This document shows, in pieces, positions 17,050-26,360 of a stretch of 64,000 nucleotides of DNA. Origin of the DNA: Leucothrix arctica. GTDB lineage: Bacteria; Pseudomonadota; Gammaproteobacteria; Thiotrichales; Thiotrichaceae. A program made the translations under genes and the position numbers. Numbering within the stretch: position 1 is the first letter of the stretch; the number at the start of each line of letters is the position of its first letter. The stretch is from assembly GCF_003172895.1 (NCBI RefSeq), contig NZ_QGKL01000009.1:1-64000 (forward strand), read 5' to 3'. Below the pieces are notes generated by a model that was not told the DNA's origin, made no database searches, and worked only from the letters and a program-made list of their open reading frames with translations.

Positions 17050-20000
17050 CAGTTCACCTCCCCTGACAGTACTTCACTCAAGCTTTCGATAATTTCAAGC
17101 GATGGCTTATCGACGAAGACACCCTGCATCGGCTGCTCCACATCCATTCCTCGTAAAAACAGATAACGTACACCACCGAAATGTTCTTCATAAGAGTAGT
17201 CAGGTAGTCGCTGTTTTAGATAATGATGTAACACTACGGAGTAAATAAAGTACTGCAAACCGTAGTTATGCTCGCGCATCGCAGACTGCATAGCGTTGTG
17301 GTCGTAAGTTTTAAGCCAGTTGGACTTGTAGTCCATCACGTAATAGCGCCCTTGGTACTCACAAATTAAATCGATAAAACCGGTTAGTTGCCCTGTTAAG
17401 CTCCTAGCCGAAAGGTCTTGGCAGGTAGGCTGGTCTGCCAACAGATGATTAAGCCCTTGGGTCTGCATTTGATTGATGGCGAAGTAAAATGGCATTTCTT
17501 TCAAACAAGCGTGGTCTTCAACTTTCGCCAAGGTGAACTCAGCGTCTTCAGCATCTAATGGCGCTTTGACTGACTTTATAAGTAATTCATCTAAAGCCTT
17601 TAAGCCCTCTTCTTCCAACGATAAACCGTAGCGCAAACAACACCGTGATCGTTGCTTTAAGTAGTTCTCATCAATATTGTTTTCAGGGTCTAAATTAGAT
17701 ATCGCTTCGAACGTGTTATTTTCCAATAAGTCATGCAACACATTACCTGTATGTGCGCCTTTTGGAATTAACTCAGGTACGACTTCAGTTTCTGGCTCGG
17801 CAACTAACTGAGGTTCTTCAGATTTATCTTTAGGCAACTCACTGTCTGGACTCACGTGACTGTGCTGACCTAAATGGGCCAAGGCAGAGTAACTGCTCAT
17901 TTGCCATTGCTGATTTATCTCGCATTGAAGCTCGCGTGCGGTTAACTGCTGCTTAGCTTCGGTCACTTTGGCCGCAATTTTCGGCTCGACCTGTGCAGTT
18001 ATTTCTTCATATGAGAAACAAGCATTAGACTCGGCTAATGACCTAAACTGCGCTGATAAATCATCGCCACTATGCTCTGCCAGCAAATAAGCCAATGCTG
18101 ACTGATTGTCTTTATTGGCAGTACGCACATAGGCCCAAGGCACATAACAACGATACGCCGCACGAGTAATCGCCACATAAAGCAGACGGAGATCCTCGGC
18201 ACTCTGCTCAAACTGTGACTGCTCAAACCGCTCCATCTGCTTAGGCGTCCCTAAGTCAGCAATCAATGCGCTTTCTTCATGGCAGATAACCACTTTATCA
18301 CCACTCGGCGCACTTTGAGCACGCTTCTCAACCCAAAGCTCAGGACAAAATACAACCGGATATTCCAAACCTTTGGAGCTGTGAATAGTCACTATGCTCA
18401 CTGCAGCTTCATCCTGCTCTAAACGTAGCTCTTTGCCGTCGCTACCCTGCTCACCTTGAATAGCCAGTGTTAGCCATTCAATGGTTTTATGCATATCCAA
18501 GCGCTCATCTAAAGCGGCTTGCTGAAGTAGTTCTAGCAAGTGATTGAGGTTAGCGATGCGTCGTTCTGAGTTTGGCTGGTCAGTCAGTGTTTGCAGCACT
18601 TGGTATTTTTCTAACAAGGAACGCATCATCGCCATCAAACCGCGCTGTTGCCATCGCTGCTGGTAGTATTGAAAGTCACTAACGTAGGCTTGAAGCTGCA
18701 TATCATCCGCACACACGGCATCAAACGCTTGCCCGGTTAAGCCAAACCAAGGTAATGACAACGCCTGACGCAAGGTTTGCTGATTAGCAGGTTGCACTAG
18801 TGACATCAGTAGTTGCGACAACTGCACCGCCTCCAGACTATCAAACACCGAATGCTTGCTGTTCAATACTGCCGGAATACCGGCTTGCTGAAGTTGCTGT
18901 TGATACGTTGCAGCTTCCTCATTTCCACGCACTAAGATGGCAATATCTTTAGGCGCTAAGCTTGGCGCAGTCTCTGGTGACGCGCCAAACTTAGCACCCG
19001 TGTCTGCATCTAATAAGTTAACAATTTCATTGATGATATGCGTCCTCAGTACCTGACGAACAACGCCAGATCCCCAGTAACCATTTTTGTCATCGGGGTT
19101 GCTTTCTAAACCCCACATCACCATCGAGTCAGCAGGATTACCGTCACACCATAGCTTGCTTTCTGACTTACCCGCTTTAACGGCGTGATACGGAATATCA
19201 TCCAGCAAAAACGGTTGCTTTGATTTCTCGAAGAAGGCATTTACCGCACCCACTAAATTAGGATGTGAACGGAAATTAGTATCTAGCGTGTAGGCTCGGC
19301 TCGCCTCACCTTTAGCATTTAGGTAGGAGTAAATATCAGCGCCACGAAATTTGTAAATGGCCTGCTTTGGATCACCAATCAGGTATAGATAGTGCTCTTC
19401 GGTTTTATACACTGAGGAGAATATATTCCACTGCTGCTGGTCAGTATCTTGAAACTCATCAATCATCGCGACAGCAAACTGACGTCGCAGTGCGGCTTTC
19501 AGTAATTCACCACTGCCTTCTGTATTTATAACGTGTGAAAGGCGTGAGATAAGGTCGTTGAACGACAACACATTTAGCTTTGACTGACTATCTTCTAGCT
19601 GATCTTTTAAGTATTCAAGCAAGCCTAAACGAAAAGCCAACCCAGCCTGCTCCAGGCCCAGCAATAAGCCGTCCAATGTGTCAGTTTCACGTATCCCTAA
19701 GTCACTTAAGAAACCTAGCTTTCGCTCATCACTGGTCGCAAATTCTTTGTTTTTTCTAAATTTAACACCGTTCAAAGCATCCGCAGCTAAACGTTTAAAG
19801 CTCACAGCATTTAGGCTACTGACAGGTATAGCCGTTTCAGGCGATGCTAACCATGCTCTAAGCGCTGAACATATCGCTGCAAAGCCTTCTACGAACGCGG
19901 GCTTAAATAATGCAGGGTCATCGGCCACTGCTTTTTCTAGGGGAAGTAATAATGTTTTATCGAGTAACTGAAGGTCCGCGGCTGCTGTTTCAAAACTGCT

Positions 20001-20654
20001 CAACATCGCATCAAGGTTCAATCCATGAGGTTCAGTCACCATGCCGTCTTGGATAGCACCAATACTACTTAGTAATGCTGCGGGTGTTTTGTACGCGCCA
20101 CAACATACGGCTACTTTTAATTCACTCGCGCCATAAAGTTGCTGTCGCCAATAGTCTTCCGCTAAAGACAAGCGCAGCTGGTCAACATTCGAGTTTAATT
20201 CTGCATCAAACAACTGCCCGCTTTCCAAAGCATACTGACGCAGCATTCGTTGGCAAAAACTATGGATAGTAAAAATAGAGGCATTATCAATGGAGGCTAA
20301 CGCGGTCACTACTCGCTCAATGACAACCTTTTTATCGTCTAGAGCATCGGCCCAAGCTTTAAATGCAGGGTCTTGCGCAACACTCACTGGATGTTCTGGA
20401 TCAATGAGATAACGGCGAAGGTCTTGTAGCCTTTGCGCTATTCTAGTGCGTAATTCTTGTGTGGCAGCCTTAGTAAACGTAACAACTAAGATCTTTTCTA
20501 TAAGTAAGTTTTTTTCAGCAACAAAACGCAACACTAGCATCGCTATAGAAAAGGTTTTACCGGTTCCCGCACTCGCCTCGATCAAGTTAACACCTGACTC
20601 TAACGTTGTTTCAAAAGCATTGAACGATATAGGAGAATTGCTTAACTCAGTCAT
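17049..20654 (-). CDS. recB: Exodeoxyribonuclease V beta chain (RecB helicase-nuclease)
   Basis: SF1A 3'-5' helicase and nuclease of RecBCD. 1201 residues, close to the 1180 of E. coli. Walker A is IEASAGTGKTFSIAML (about 26-40). Other helicase motifs include VVTFTKAATQELR, IDEFQDTDQQQW, IGDPKQAIYKFRGADIYSY, TIHSSKGLEYPVVF and LLYVAITRA. The C-terminal RecB nuclease domain keeps its His (GNVLHDLLE) and the D...DYK catalytic set (GFIDLICEYQG ... MDYKSNW). It ends at the recD start. The neighbour upstream reads the other way, so recB is first in its operon here and recC and ptrA are not adjacent. Confidence 0.96.
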   Translation of the reverse strand: MTELSNSPISFNAFETTLESGVNLIEASAGTGKTFSIAMLVLRFVAEKNLLIEKILVVTFTKAATQELRTRIAQRLQDLRRYLIDPEHPVSVAQDPAFKAWADALDDKKVVIERVVTALASIDNASIFTIHSFCQRMLRQYALESGQLFDAELNSNVDQLRLSLAEDYWRQQLYGASELKVAVCCGAYKTPAALLSSIGAIQDGMVTEPHGLNLDAMLSSFETAAADLQLLDKTLLLPLEKAVADDPALFKPAFVEGFAAICSALRAWLASPETAIPVSSLNAVSFKRLAADALNGVKFRKNKEFATSDERKLGFLSDLGIRETDTLDGLLLGLEQAGLAFRLGLLEYLKDQLEDSQSKLNVLSFNDLISRLSHVINTEGSGELLKAALRRQFAVAMIDEFQDTDQQQWNIFSSVYKTEEHYLYLIGDPKQAIYKFRGADIYSYLNAKGEASRAYTLDTNFRSHPNLVGAVNAFFEKSKQPFLLDDIPYHAVKAGKSESKLWCDGNPADSMVMWGLESNPDDKNGYWGSGVVRQVLRTHIINEIVNLLDADTGAKFGASPETAPSLAPKDIAILVRGNEEAATYQQQLQQAGIPAVLNSKHSVFDSLEAVQLSQLLMSLVQPANQQTLRQALSLPWFGLTGQAFDAVCADDMQLQAYVSDFQYYQQRWQQRGLMAMMRSLLEKYQVLQTLTDQPNSERRIANLNHLLELLQQAALDERLDMHKTIEWLTLAIQGEQGSDGKELRLEQDEAAVSIVTIHSSKGLEYPVVFCPELWVEKRAQSAPSGDKVVICHEESALIADLGTPKQMERFEQSQFEQSAEDLRLLYVAITRAAYRCYVPWAYVRTANKDNQSALAYLLAEHSGDDLSAQFRSLAESNACFSYEEITAQVEPKIAAKVTEAKQQLTARELQCEINQQWQMSSYSALAHLGQHSHVSPDSELPKDKSEEPQLVAEPETEVVPELIPKGAHTGNVLHDLLENNTFEAISNLDPENNIDENYLKQRSRCCLRYGLSLEEEGLKALDELLIKSVKAPLDAEDAEFTLAKVEDHACLKEMPFYFAINQMQTQGLNHLLADQPTCQDLSARSLTGQLTGFIDLICEYQGRYYVMDYKSNWLKTYDHNAMQSAMREHNYGLQYFIYSVVLHHYLKQRLPDYSYEEHFGGVRYLFLRGMDVEQPMQGVFVDKPSLEIIESLSEVLSGEVN

Positions 20655-20767
20655 TAAAGGCTCATTGTTTAAACATTATTAGAAGTGATATTGCCAGTGT
20701 AGCTGACAAGCACAGACTTTGAGAATAGAATCCCGCCAATAATTTTGTGCAAACTAGAGAAAGAAGA

Positions 20768-21052
20768 ATGGATGACAATAAAGGCAATCAAGATAAAGCG
20801 GTGATCGAAACGCTACGTAGCATGGCTAAGCAAGACAAAAGACCCTCTGAGCTGTTGAAATACTTAACTGTTGAGTTAGAAATGACCGACCAAGTTGACA
20901 TTATGCAACTGTTTAGCACCGCTATGAACGTTACTTTAGGCGAAGTGACAGCGATTGCCGCGTGGTGGCATGAGGGTGAGCGAGAGCTGACTAATACTGA
21001 TATTGATGCTTATATGGGGCCAATTGTTCAAGCATTTTCTAAAAGCGCTTAA
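20768..21052 (+). CDS. Small conserved-looking cytoplasmic protein, function unknown
   Basis: The ATG at 20768, after a purine-rich ribosome site (AGAGAAAGAAG), gives 94 residues; a GTG at 20747 would give 101 but lacks spacing to a good site. The protein is acidic and helical, with no signal peptide or membrane segment. Distinct stretches are DKRPSELLKYLTVEL and VTAIAAWWHEGERELTNTDID. I do not recognise the family. It is divergent from recB, about 110 bases away, and ends with its own terminator, which supports it as a real single gene. Confidence 0.7.
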   Translation: MDDNKGNQDKAVIETLRSMAKQDKRPSELLKYLTVELEMTDQVDIMQLFSTAMNVTLGEVTAIAAWWHEGERELTNTDIDAYMGPIVQAFSKSA

Positions 21053-21070
21053 CCCTTTATTTATAACGTA

Positions 21071-21098
21071 AAAAGCCGGCCACCTTAGTCGGCTTTTT
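21071..21098 (+). terminator. Rho-independent terminator
   Basis: AAAAGCCG (21071-21078) pairs with CGGCTTTT (21090-21097), followed by T. It begins 19 nt after the stop of the 94-residue gene. Confidence 0.85.
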
Positions 21099-21276
21099 CG
21101 TTTATGCCCGTTACGTTTAGCGACCAGCCTCTTTTCATATAATCTTTACTCCACACCCGTATTAAACGATATTTTGGCAGCTACCATATATCTGTTTTTT
21201 TGTGGACATTCCTTAATAAACCTAGGGTTAAGCCTTACTGCACTAATATAGGTCAAAAATTTTGGAGCGGATAAGA

Positions 21277-22281
21277 TTGGAAAATCGCACACACGCTGAA
21301 GTACTTATACTGATCGCATGCATCTTAGGATCACTAGCCATTGCGCCCTTTACCGTCTACCGTTTTTTAATTGGTGACTATGTAATGGCTGCCATAGATG
21401 TTGTTTTATGCGCAGTGACGTTTGGTCTATTTGCTTATGTTTGGATTACCCGTAAACATAAGCTTGCTGGTGGTGTGATTTGCATGATATATCTTGCCGC
21501 AGCTGTTGGCGTTGTCTTCGTAAAAGGCCCTACTGCCATTTACTGGGCCTACCCTGCAACAGTTGGCTGTTTTTGTGTTGTTAATACTCGCCTAGCGCTA
21601 ATATTAAGTGGCGGCACAATCGCTACTCTCTTCGTTATCGTCTTCGGTCAAGTCCCACTTGAACAGCTGTTGGGAATATTCTCGGCACTAACGTTACTCT
21701 GTGGATTCAGTTATGTGTTTAATGACAGTGTGCATCGTCAACGCAGGCTCCTTTCGACTTTAGCTGCACGTGACGCATTGACAGGTACCTGGAACCGTCG
21801 CGCTTTAGACGAGTCACTCATCCAAACCACTAGTAGTAACAAACGTAGCCCCCTCACTGCTTCCTTAATTATTTTAGACTTAGACCACTTCAAAAATATC
21901 AACGACACTTATGGCCATGATGTCGGTGACAAAATCTTAATTGGAATTTCGGAAGTGATTAGAGAATCTATTCGCTTATCTGATCGACTATTTCGTTATG
22001 GTGGAGAAGAATTTGTCGTCATTGCTGATGGAGCAAACTTAGAAAATGCCGCTGTCCTAGCCGAGTCGATCCGTAGAAAGGTCGAAAAGAGTCAATTATT
22101 TAAGAAAGAGAAAATCACTATTTCTTTGGGTGTCGCATCACTGAAAGAGGGTCAGAACCCAGAGTGCTGGATTAAACTAGCGGATGAAGCACTTTACGAG
22201 GCGAAGCGCACAGGCCGTAATAAGTTTTGCCTTGCAAAAAAGAATGACTGCGCGGAGGAAGAAGTCATACTCGGAGCATAG
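21277..22281 (+). CDS. Membrane diguanylate cyclase (GGDEF)
   Basis: Makes cyclic di-GMP from two GTP. About six transmembrane helices fill the first 160 residues, with no recognised sensor domain, followed by a GGDEF domain to the end. The active-site signature is GGEEF (FRYGGEEFVVIADG), preceded by RLSD, an RxxD inhibitory I-site at the right spacing. DLDHFKNINDTYGHDVGD and ALYEAKRTGRN are intact, so it should be active and product-inhibited. The start is chosen as TTG 21277, nine bases after GGAG at 21264; an in-frame TTG at 21262 overlaps that site and is less likely. It stands alone on the plus strand. Confidence 0.9.
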   Translation: MENRTHAEVLILIACILGSLAIAPFTVYRFLIGDYVMAAIDVVLCAVTFGLFAYVWITRKHKLAGGVICMIYLAAAVGVVFVKGPTAIYWAYPATVGCFCVVNTRLALILSGGTIATLFVIVFGQVPLEQLLGIFSALTLLCGFSYVFNDSVHRQRRLLSTLAARDALTGTWNRRALDESLIQTTSSNKRSPLTASLIILDLDHFKNINDTYGHDVGDKILIGISEVIRESIRLSDRLFRYGGEEFVVIADGANLENAAVLAESIRRKVEKSQLFKKEKITISLGVASLKEGQNPECWIKLADEALYEAKRTGRNKFCLAKKNDCAEEEVILGA

Positions 22282-22457
22282 GATTAATATGACTCAACAA
22301 CTAATGCTATTTAATTTTTTGTACATTAATAACACTCTGTAACGCCAAACCTCTCCAAACTGTTACTTGTACTATGGATAGGCTCAAGATACCCTTCAGC
22401 CAAACTAAACGTCCAGCTATCGACCACAGTCGGTACAAGTAGGAAAAAGGAAAGACA

Positions 22458-23198
22458 ATGAAACGCAGATTTTTAGCGCTACTTTTAGTGCTAGTAACAG
22501 GCCTTTGCATCAGCAACAGTGCCTTTGCAGAACAACGAATTTATTTAATGGCAGGACAATCTAATATGATGGGGTTTGGAAAAACCTATCACCTTCCTCC
22601 AGCTTTCCGTAAAACGCCTAGTAACGTCACCTTTTACTATCAAGGCCGACCTAGAAAACTCGCTCAATACTCACACTTTGGCCCAGAAGTCAGTTTCGCG
22701 CACTATGTTGCTAGGGCCTTCCCTAACGACGAACACATCATTGTGAAGTTTGCAGCAACAGGCAGTCACATTCAGCAATGGATGCCAGGGCAACCCCTTT
22801 ATCAGGGCATGCTTCGCCAACTTGGCTTCTCTATCAAAGAGAAAAACCCTAAAATTGCAGCCGTCGTTTGGATGCAAGGTGAAAGTGATGCATTGAATAA
22901 CGCACGAGCCTCTCAGTACAGCCACAACCTTAAACGCTTTGTGACCAGTTTGAGAAAAGACTTAAAAGCTCCAAATAGCCTATTTATTATGGGTGAGATA
23001 AACCCGCTAGGAAAAGACTTTCCTCTCGTAAAAAGCGTTCAAAAAAGCCAGCGAGAAGTTCGCTCACAAGTCAGAAACATCTTACTAACACCGTCTAATG
23101 ATCTCGGAAAAATATTCGATAACATTCACTACAGTGCACAAGGACAGATGGAACTTGGAAAGCGCTTTGCTGATGCTTATATTAGTCGAGCACACTAA
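22458..23198 (+). CDS. Secreted SGNH hydrolase, sialate O-acetylesterase-like
   Basis: 246 residues with a signal peptide cleaved near SAFA-EQ. The body begins RIYLMAGQSNMMGFGK, where the Ser of GQSNM is the expected nucleophile. It also has the family block VVWMQGESDALN and the C-terminal DNIHYSAQGQMELGKRF with the catalytic Asp/His. This pattern matches the carbohydrate esterase/sialate O-acetylesterase (DUF303) group, which removes acetyl groups from sugars. The natural substrate is unknown; extracellular polysaccharide is plausible because an acyltransferase-bearing polysaccharide cluster is encoded 4 kb away. The ribosome site is AAAAAGGAAAG. The next gene starts 6 nt after its stop. Confidence 0.87.
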   Translation: MKRRFLALLLVLVTGLCISNSAFAEQRIYLMAGQSNMMGFGKTYHLPPAFRKTPSNVTFYYQGRPRKLAQYSHFGPEVSFAHYVARAFPNDEHIIVKFAATGSHIQQWMPGQPLYQGMLRQLGFSIKEKNPKIAAVVWMQGESDALNNARASQYSHNLKRFVTSLRKDLKAPNSLFIMGEINPLGKDFPLVKSVQKSQREVRSQVRNILLTPSNDLGKIFDNIHYSAQGQMELGKRFADAYISRAH

Positions 23199-23204
23199 GT
23201 AACA

Positions 23205-23687
23205 ATGGGTAATGGTGAATCGCTGTGGCAGTTTTCATTAACGCTATATGCTGCACCAGAGGTGCAACAAGCTTGCTTAGACCTTCAAGATAATCACGGC
23301 GCTGATGTTAATTTAGTGCTGTTCTTACTTTACCAAGGCAGCTTGGGCAGGCAGCTTGCACAAGAAACCATCCAAACAATTGTTCAGGAAACCTGCTCGT
23401 TTCGAGAGCGGGTTATCCAGCCCATTCGAGCACTGAGGAAGTCACTTAAAAGTAAGAAATACAGCCTTGAACACGGCGAGGACTCTCTGTACCAACAGAT
23501 GTTGAGCCTTGAACTTTCCGCTGAAAAACTAGCTCAGACACACTTACAATGCATTAATTTTACGGCTGATAACGATCAACCAACAGCACAAGCCGCTGAA
23601 AAAAACCTTTACGCCTACGCCAAACTACTTAACATTCAAAAACCAAATACCGCAATTAAGACACTGCTTTCATGCATGGAAAGCTGA
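23205..23687 (+). CDS. TIGR02444 family protein
   Basis: 160 residues, all-helical and cytoplasmic, with the family-like opening LWQFSLTLYAAPEVQQACLD, the block GADVNLVLFLLYQG, and RERVIQPIRALRKSLK. TIGR02444/DUF2390 proteins are common in gammaproteobacteria and have no proven function. The ATG at 23205 follows the esterase stop by 6 nt, so it is probably translated from the same message. It converges on arfB with only 4 nt between stops. Confidence 0.85.
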   Translation: MGNGESLWQFSLTLYAAPEVQQACLDLQDNHGADVNLVLFLLYQGSLGRQLAQETIQTIVQETCSFRERVIQPIRALRKSLKSKKYSLEHGEDSLYQQMLSLELSAEKLAQTHLQCINFTADNDQPTAQAAEKNLYAYAKLLNIQKPNTAIKTLLSCMES

Positions 23688-23691
23688 GCTA

Positions 23692-24111
23692 TTATTCTGA
23701 CACCTTTCCACGTAGATTTTTTGTCTTGCTGTGTTTAGTTTTACTGTCCATACGTCTTCTTTGAGAACCTTTTGTGGGCTTGGTCGCTCTTCGTGCCTTT
23801 TGCACAACAGCCGCACCTTTCACTAAAATCTGCAAACGCTCCAACGCATCTTGACGATTTTTCTCCTGCGTACGGTGTTGTTGCGCCTTAATAATGACTA
23901 CGCCTTCTTTAGTAATTCGACTATCTGAAAGCTTTAGTAGTTGGCTTTTATAAAACGCTGGCAATGAAGAAGCAGGAATATCGAACCGCAAATGGATCGC
24001 TGACGATACCTTATTGACGTTTTGCCCACCCGCGCCTTGAGCACGAATTGCCGTCAACTCTATTTCATCATCAGGGATGGAGACAGCGAGAGAAATTTGT
24101 AACATATTCAA
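23692..24111 (-). CDS. arfB: Alternative ribosome-rescue factor ArfB (YaeJ)
   Basis: Releases peptides from ribosomes stalled on broken messages. 139 residues, as E. coli ArfB (140). The GGQ loop is [19 protein letters not shown]. The RF-type catalytic domain (about 10-100) is followed by the basic C-terminal tail ([20 protein letters not shown]) that threads into the mRNA channel. The start at 24111 or two codons later (MLQIS) cannot be decided. It stands alone, convergent with the TIGR02444 gene and divergent from asd. Confidence 0.94.
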   Translation of the reverse strand: MNMLQISLAVSIPDDEIELTAIRAQGAGGQNVNKVSSAIHLRFDIPASSLPAFYKSQLLKLSDSRITKEGVVIIKAQQHRTQEKNRQDALERLQILVKGAAVVQKARRATKPTKGSQRRRMDSKTKHSKTKNLRGKVSE

Positions 24112-24262
24112 TCTCTTAAAATAACTGGCAAGACCTACATTGGCATGCCCTATCAGCTAATAATAACAGATACCCTTTTCAGATACCCAGCCACATTCTT
24201 ATCGGTAAAAAGTACGTTTATCTTAAACTCAACGGTAAGTCTTTCAAGCACAAAGCCTTTTA

Positions 24263-24291
24263 ATGACCGTGAGCAGACTTGGTGCTATAAT
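24263..24291 (+). promoter_or_regulatory. Sigma-70 type promoter of asd
   Basis: A perfect -10 TATAAT (24286-24291) lies 17 bases after a -35 ATGACC (four of six consensus bases). It lies 45 bases before the asd ATG, giving a short 5' leader. Confidence 0.65.
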
Positions 24292-24336
24292 CTTCCCTCT
24301 TTTTTTAGCAAGTGCGGCATCTTTCAGGAGTTTGTA

Positions 24337-25455
24337 ATGCGCAAAGTTGGTTTCGTCGGTTGGCGTGGCATGGTTGGTTCGGTCTTAATGGAGCGTATGC
24401 GCTCTGAAAATGACTTCTCAGGTTTTGAACCCGTATTTTTCACCACCTCTCAAGCAGGTAAACCAGGACCAGATGTTGGTATTGGGGCTCAACCGCTTGA
24501 AGATGCAATGAACATCGACAAACTTGCTGAAATGGACATTATTTTGTCGTGTCAGGGCGGTGACTATACAACTGCAGTGTATGAAAAATTACGCTCACGT
24601 TGGGATGGTTACTGGATTGATGCGGCGTCAACGTTACGTATGTCTGAAGACAGCATAATCGTTCTTGATCCTGTTAATCGCGACGTTATCGATGCTGGTT
24701 TACAAAACGGCGTTAAGAACTACATCGGTGGTAACTGCACAGTTTCATTGATGATGTTAGCGCTAGGTGGTTTGTTTGAGAAGGATATGATCGAGTGGAT
24801 CACTTCAATGACATACCAAGCAGCCAGTGGTTCTGGTGCGAAGAACATGCGTGAACTACTAACGCAAATGGGCGAGTTGGAGACAGAGGTTTCTGATCTT
24901 TTAGCTGACCCATACTCTGCAATCTTAGACATCGATAGCAAAGTAACTGCAAAGATGAACTCAGATAGCTTGAGCAAAGAGAATTGGGGCGTACCGCTTG
25001 CAGGTAGCTTGATTCCTTGGATTGACAAAGCGGTTGACGACGGTCAAACGAAAGAAGAATGGAAAGGCTTTGTTGAAACTAACAAGATCTTGGGCAATAC
25101 CGCTGACAGTAGTATCCCTGTCGATGGCCAATGTGTGCGTATCGGTTCTATGCGTTGTCACTCACAGGCATTTACGATCAAGCTAAAGAAAGACATCCCA
25201 TTAGCAGAGATCGAAGCAATCATTGCTGACCATAATGAGTGGGTGAAAGTTGTTCCTAATAACAAGGAAGCAACTCTTCAAGATTTAACGCCGATGAAAA
25301 CATCAGGTACGTTAACTATTCCTGTTGGCCGTATTCGTAAGTTAAATATGGGACCTGAGTACTTAACAGCGTTTACCGTAGGCGACCAGCTCCTTTGGGG
25401 GGCTGCTGAGCCAGTTCGTCGTATGTTAAATATTACGCTTAAGCACCTTGGTTAA
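24337..25455 (+). CDS. asd: Aspartate-semialdehyde dehydrogenase
   Basis: Reduces aspartyl phosphate to aspartate semialdehyde, the branch point to lysine, diaminopimelate, threonine and methionine. 372 residues from the ATG at 24337 after CAGGAG; a longer open frame from 24145 crosses the promoter and is rejected. The N-terminal NADP fold opens [18 protein letters not shown]. The catalytic Cys is in [15 protein letters not shown], and the active-site His lies in [16 protein letters not shown]. Length and motifs match the gammaproteobacterial form. It is monocistronic with a strong promoter and terminator. Confidence 0.97.
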   Translation: MRKVGFVGWRGMVGSVLMERMRSENDFSGFEPVFFTTSQAGKPGPDVGIGAQPLEDAMNIDKLAEMDIILSCQGGDYTTAVYEKLRSRWDGYWIDAASTLRMSEDSIIVLDPVNRDVIDAGLQNGVKNYIGGNCTVSLMMLALGGLFEKDMIEWITSMTYQAASGSGAKNMRELLTQMGELETEVSDLLADPYSAILDIDSKVTAKMNSDSLSKENWGVPLAGSLIPWIDKAVDDGQTKEEWKGFVETNKILGNTADSSIPVDGQCVRIGSMRCHSQAFTIKLKKDIPLAEIEAIIADHNEWVKVVPNNKEATLQDLTPMKTSGTLTIPVGRIRKLNMGPEYLTAFTVGDQLLWGAAEPVRRMLNITLKHLG

Positions 25456-25480
25456 TTCTTAAGTCGTCATATTGCACACT

Positions 25481-25512
25481 AAAAGCCCTGCCTAGTTTGC
25501 AGGGCTTTTTTA
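25481..25512 (+). terminator. Rho-independent terminator of asd
   Basis: AAAAGCCCTGC (25481-25491) pairs with GCAGGGCTTTT (25499-25509), an 11-bp perfect stem followed by a T-run. It starts 26 nt after the asd stop. Confidence 0.92.
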
Positions 25513-25603
25513 TGTCTATTGTTGTAATCAAGCAACAAATATTATTCCCTAGTTCCACATTTAACGCTAAACTCCTGCTCTTGTAGCTTAGCCGGTGTTA
25601 TTA

Positions 25604-26164
25604 ATGAGCCAGTCAAACCAAGATATTTTGATCCAACACAGTCAGAGATGGCTTGAAGAAGTGGTAATTGCTCATAACTTTTGCCCATTTGCTAAACGTG
25701 AGTTTATTAAAAAAAGTATTCATTTCGATGTGATCCCTCACACAAAGACTGAAGAATGCTTAGAGTCACTTATTGCAGCCTGTGAGCAACTTGATAACGA
25801 TGCAAGCATTGAAACCATGTTGCTGATTTTGCCTAATGGTTACACTAACTTTGAAGACTATCTGGACTTGGTTGATTATGCAGACCGTTTACTTGAAGCT
25901 CAGAACTATGAAGGCACTTATCAACTCGCTAGCTTCCACCCTGATTATTGCTTCGATGAGTCTGAACCGAACGACCCTGCTAACTACACTAACCGCTCAC
26001 CTTACCCAATGCTTCACTTGTTGCGTGAAGCGAGTATTGAACGCGTACTTGAAAGTGTGGAAGATCCAGAAGCTATTCCGCAGAACAATATTGAAAGAGC
26101 AAAGAGCTTGGGTATAGTTCACCTAAAGCAGCGGTTAGAGAACTGCTTTAGAACAACTGAATAG
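25604..26164 (+). CDS. DUF1415 family protein
   Basis: 186 residues from the ATG at 25604 (MSQSNQDILIQHSQRWLEE); a GTG three codons earlier is also possible. Family features are VIAHNFCPFAKRE near the N-terminus, LLILPNGYTNFEDYLDLV, YQLASFHPDYCF and the NRSPYPMLHLLREAS block. The protein is cytoplasmic with several conserved-looking Cys and His residues (C-P-F, H-P-D-Y), which could bind metal, but this is only inference. No function is established for DUF1415. It is a single gene after the asd terminator. Confidence 0.87.
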   Translation: MSQSNQDILIQHSQRWLEEVVIAHNFCPFAKREFIKKSIHFDVIPHTKTEECLESLIAACEQLDNDASIETMLLILPNGYTNFEDYLDLVDYADRLLEAQNYEGTYQLASFHPDYCFDESEPNDPANYTNRSPYPMLHLLREASIERVLESVEDPEAIPQNNIERAKSLGIVHLKQRLENCFRTTE

Positions 26165-26259
26165 CTTAAATTAACGCCACTTTATCTGCCAAGTTAGAAT
26201 CGATTGGTGTTTGCAGGTATGCTATCTCACGAATAGGGGTCTCAGCCTCGGGTCATGGT

Positions 26260-26289
26260 TTGACACAACAATTTAGTTTCATTTTTAAT
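26260..26289 (+). promoter_or_regulatory. Probable promoter of the polysaccharide cluster
   Basis: A perfect -35 TTGACA (26260-26265), an 18-base spacer and a -10 TTTAAT (26284-26289, five of six). It lies about 70 bases before the first gene of the cluster. No JUMPStart/ops element was seen. Confidence 0.55.
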
Positions 26290-26360
26290 GAACTTATATT
26301 GAACAAGCTGACGACTTAAATGTCACCCGCCGTTAACAGAAAAAATTAGGACGTAAACTA

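Noticed and set aside
24145-24336. Long N-terminal extension of asd
   Set aside because: It reads through a TATAAT promoter and lacks conservation. The ATG at 24337 with CAGGAG begins the known Asd N-terminus.
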